From Pseudomonas tritici (GTDB taxonomy: Bacteria; Pseudomonadota; Gammaproteobacteria; Pseudomonadales; Pseudomonadaceae): DNA of 64,000 nt. Shown one piece after another: positions 62,371 through 64,000 of the stretch. Every line of letters begins with the position of its first letter. Positions within the stretch are counted from its first letter, which is position 1. The stretch spans positions 1,302,001 through 1,366,000 of the forward strand of contig NZ_CP077084.1 of assembly GCF_014268275.3 (NCBI RefSeq), in the 5' to 3' direction. A program made the translations under genes and the position numbers. A model generated the notes under the pieces. That model searched no databases. It saw only the letters and a program-made list of their open reading frames with translations, and had not been told where the DNA came from.

Positions 62371-63114
62371 CTAAGCTGCCCGCAACGAAATAAACGCATA
62401 GTTGGCCGGCACCTCAGTCGCAACCCGCGCGCCGGCATCCAGCACCTGTTCGGCGATGTCCAGGCCCGACACATGGAACACCCACTCGCTGGCCACGGGT
62501 GGCTGATTCGCTGCGGACTCAAGCGCCTGGCCAAATGCGCCCATGTCCGGCAGGTAAGCGGTAAACCCATCCCCCTTGAGCGCCGTGGTCCGTATGCCCA
62601 GCAAGGCGCACACCGTTTCCTTGGTCTGCACGTCATCGCGATCGGCCTGACGTGAACGGCGGATCAACTCAGCCAGCTCCAGGTCCATCAACTCACCGCC
62701 TACGATCAGCGCAGGGCCCTGTTCCCAGGATTCCGGTGGGCAGTCCTTGGCGGCAGGGTTCAGCGGGATGTGCGGGTTGATCTCCATCGGGTAGATGCGG
62801 CACACCAATGGCCGGCGTTCGTAGATGCGGCACAGGTTGTCTTCGTCAAGATTCCGGCAGCGTCCGGCGTTGTAGGCAGCAAAGGTGATCGCCACAAACG
62901 CCTCGGTGTTGCCGCTGGGTACCACCACCGAACGGCGCTCGGCATGTTCGCGTTGCTGCTGGGGCAGGCCCAGGCCATTACCCAGGAACCCTTCCACCAG
63001 GACGATGACGTTACCGCCGTCCGCCGCCCACAGGCGGGCCTCGTCGAGTGTCAGGGGGACGTGATGGTCGGTGCAGCATTTACCGCAACCGACGCAGGAA
63101 AAGTGGGTGTTCAT
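62371..63114 (-). CDS. YkgJ-family cysteine cluster protein
   Basis: A 247-residue cytosolic protein of the YkgJ family, which has a cluster of conserved cysteines thought to bind zinc or an iron-sulfur centre. The pattern starts right away with FSCVGCGKCCTDHHVPLT and continues with GRCRNLDEDNLCRIYERRP then LVCRIYPMEINPH; a further cysteine follows in AKDCPPESW. The function is not established. It is convergent with the solute-binding protein gene and unrelated in apparent role to its neighbours. Confidence 0.85.
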   Translation of the reverse strand: MNTHFSCVGCGKCCTDHHVPLTLDEARLWAADGGNVIVLVEGFLGNGLGLPQQQREHAERRSVVVPSGNTEAFVAITFAAYNAGRCRNLDEDNLCRIYERRPLVCRIYPMEINPHIPLNPAAKDCPPESWEQGPALIVGGELMDLELAELIRRSRQADRDDVQTKETVCALLGIRTTALKGDGFTAYLPDMGAFGQALESAANQPPVASEWVFHVSGLDIAEQVLDAGARVATEVPANYAFISLRAA

Positions 63115-63222
63115 GGCAGATCTGTCACCAGGCTAGGTCAGAGGGCACGCAGGAACGGTGACGGGTTTTTACCTCTGTTCACCGTTCAGGCACTCTGGAA
63201 GCAAGTTATGCGCCAGCGAGTG

Positions 63223-63705
63223 TCAGTCGTCTGCGACCACATCCCGTAGGACAAATACCATGCCTGCGCTTTCATACAGTTGCCGGGCACGCAGGTTGCT
63301 CTCCAGCACCTTGAGGTCCACGTAGGGTTCGCCGCGCTGCTTGAATACCTGGAAGCTGTGCAGCAACAACGCACGGCCCACTCCCTGGCCCTGGGCGCAA
63401 GGGTGTACGCACAGGTTCTTGATAAAGGCGCTGGTCCAGCACTGCGCCACGCCGAGAATGCCCTCGCCGCTGCTGGCCACCAGGCACAGCGTGGGGTCGA
63501 ACTCGGCATCGCTAGTGAATTGGCGCTGCCAGGTTTCCAGGTTGGGAACGCGGCCGCCGCCCTGGTCCTGGGTCATGCGCAACACCGCGTGAATCGCCGG
63601 GGCGAGGTCTGCGCGGTAATGATCCAACTGTGTATTGGCCGGCCACTGCGGTGCGGGCAGGCTGCCCCTCAGGTCGCGGCGCAGTAGTTGGAAATACTCG
63701 GTCAC
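63223..63705 (-). CDS. GNAT-family N-acetyltransferase
   Basis: A 160-residue enzyme of the GNAT superfamily that would transfer an acetyl group from acetyl-CoA to an unknown amine. The acetyl-CoA motif is FIKNLCVHPCAQGQGVGRAL (Q-x-x-G-x-G/A form) and motif B follows with LKVLESNLRARQLYESAGMV. The start is a GTG at 63705 that overlaps the stop of the cheV-like gene (GTGA), so it is translated by coupling with it. The longer frame upstream lies inside the other gene. Substrate unknown. Confidence 0.82.
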   Translation of the reverse strand: MTEYFQLLRRDLRGSLPAPQWPANTQLDHYRADLAPAIHAVLRMTQDQGGGRVPNLETWQRQFTSDAEFDPTLCLVASSGEGILGVAQCWTSAFIKNLCVHPCAQGQGVGRALLLHSFQVFKQRGEPYVDLKVLESNLRARQLYESAGMVFVLRDVVADD

Positions 63706-64000
63706 AGACTCTGTTGCGCCACGGTTTTGGCGGCCACTACCAGGCACTTGGTCAGCTCGGGCGAGGAAAACTTGGTCAGCACCGAGTTGGCCCCGGCCAG
63801 ACGGGCTTTTTCGCTGTTCATCGCGCTGTCCAGGGAGGTGTGCAGCAACACATACAGGTGCTGGAAGTCCGGGGTTTCACGCAGGGTGCGGGTGAGGGCG
63901 TAACCGTCCATTTCGGACATCTCGATGTCCGACACCACCACATTGATCTGCTCGGCCGTGCCTTGCAGCTCCAGCAGCACATCGATGGCTTCCTTGGCAC
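63702..64000 (-). CDS. CheV-type chemotaxis coupling protein, C-terminal receiver domain (cut by window edge)
   Basis: The visible part is the C-terminal receiver domain: the phospho-acceptor Asp is in VVVSDIEMSEMDGYALTRTL, with LHTSLDSAMNSEKARLAGAN near the switch residues and the conserved Lys in VLTKFSSPELTKCL. CheV proteins carry an N-terminal CheW-like domain and a C-terminal receiver; the former lies outside the window. The DIEMSEMDGY sequence is typical of CheV receivers. The stop overlaps the start of the GNAT gene by 4 bases. Confidence 0.82.
   Translation of the reverse strand, partial: AKEAIDVLLELQGTAEQINVVVSDIEMSEMDGYALTRTLRETPDFQHLYVLLHTSLDSAMNSEKARLAGANSVLTKFSSPELTKCLVVAAKTVAQQSL

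Overview
The window is chromosomal DNA of a Pseudomonas, most likely of the P. fluorescens group. The gene order rsmI / lpoA-yraN-diaA-dolP / rnpB / mraZ...lpxC, the RND, OprD and CheV genes, the high-GC coding style and the REP repeats of the GTGGGAGCTGGCTTGCCTGCGAT type all fit. No tRNA, CRISPR array, insertion sequence or integrase is visible.

Layout. 1-8 kb: start of mqo (cut by the window edge), several small conserved genes, an acyltransferase, an SRAP-family protein with an altered active site and a chemoreceptor. 8-12.6 kb: an M48 lipoprotein protease, a GDT1-family transporter behind a manganese (yybP-ykoY) riboswitch, rsmC, a D-2-hydroxyacid dehydrogenase and a LysE exporter. 12.8-21 kb: a fatty acid/lipid module of acyl-CoA ligase, DUF1302 outer-membrane protein, DUF1329 lipoprotein-like protein and a MalT-type LuxR regulator. 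21-25 kb: a pqiA-pqiA-pqiB-pqiC operon with PqiA split in two genes, and a broken metallo-beta-lactamase-fold gene. 25-31 kb: OmpA-like lipoprotein, the lpoA-yraN-diaA-dolP operon, rsmI and the RNase P RNA. 31.5-49.4 kb: the complete division and cell wall (dcw) cluster from mraZ to lpxC, with a clear mraZ promoter and a triple MraZ operator. 49.4-51.3 kb: a low-GC insert. 51.3-64 kb: a diguanylate cyclase, an OprD porin, an RND efflux operon with its own two-component system, a periplasmic solute-binding protein, a YkgJ protein, a GNAT enzyme and the end of cheV.

The most notable locus is the low-GC insert directly after lpxC. It encodes a CesT-type type III secretion chaperone whose end overlaps the start of a 334-residue protein. 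That protein resembles the Shigella OspC / Chromobacterium CopC ADP-riboxanase effectors over its whole second half, but stops where those proteins begin their ankyrin repeats. Its N-terminus obeys the composition rules of P. syringae type III export signals. No type III apparatus gene and no HrpL box was found in the window, so delivery is inferred.

All statements come from reading the sequence and from recalled family knowledge; no database search was run. Start codons were re-chosen by ribosome binding site where the longest frame was unlikely.
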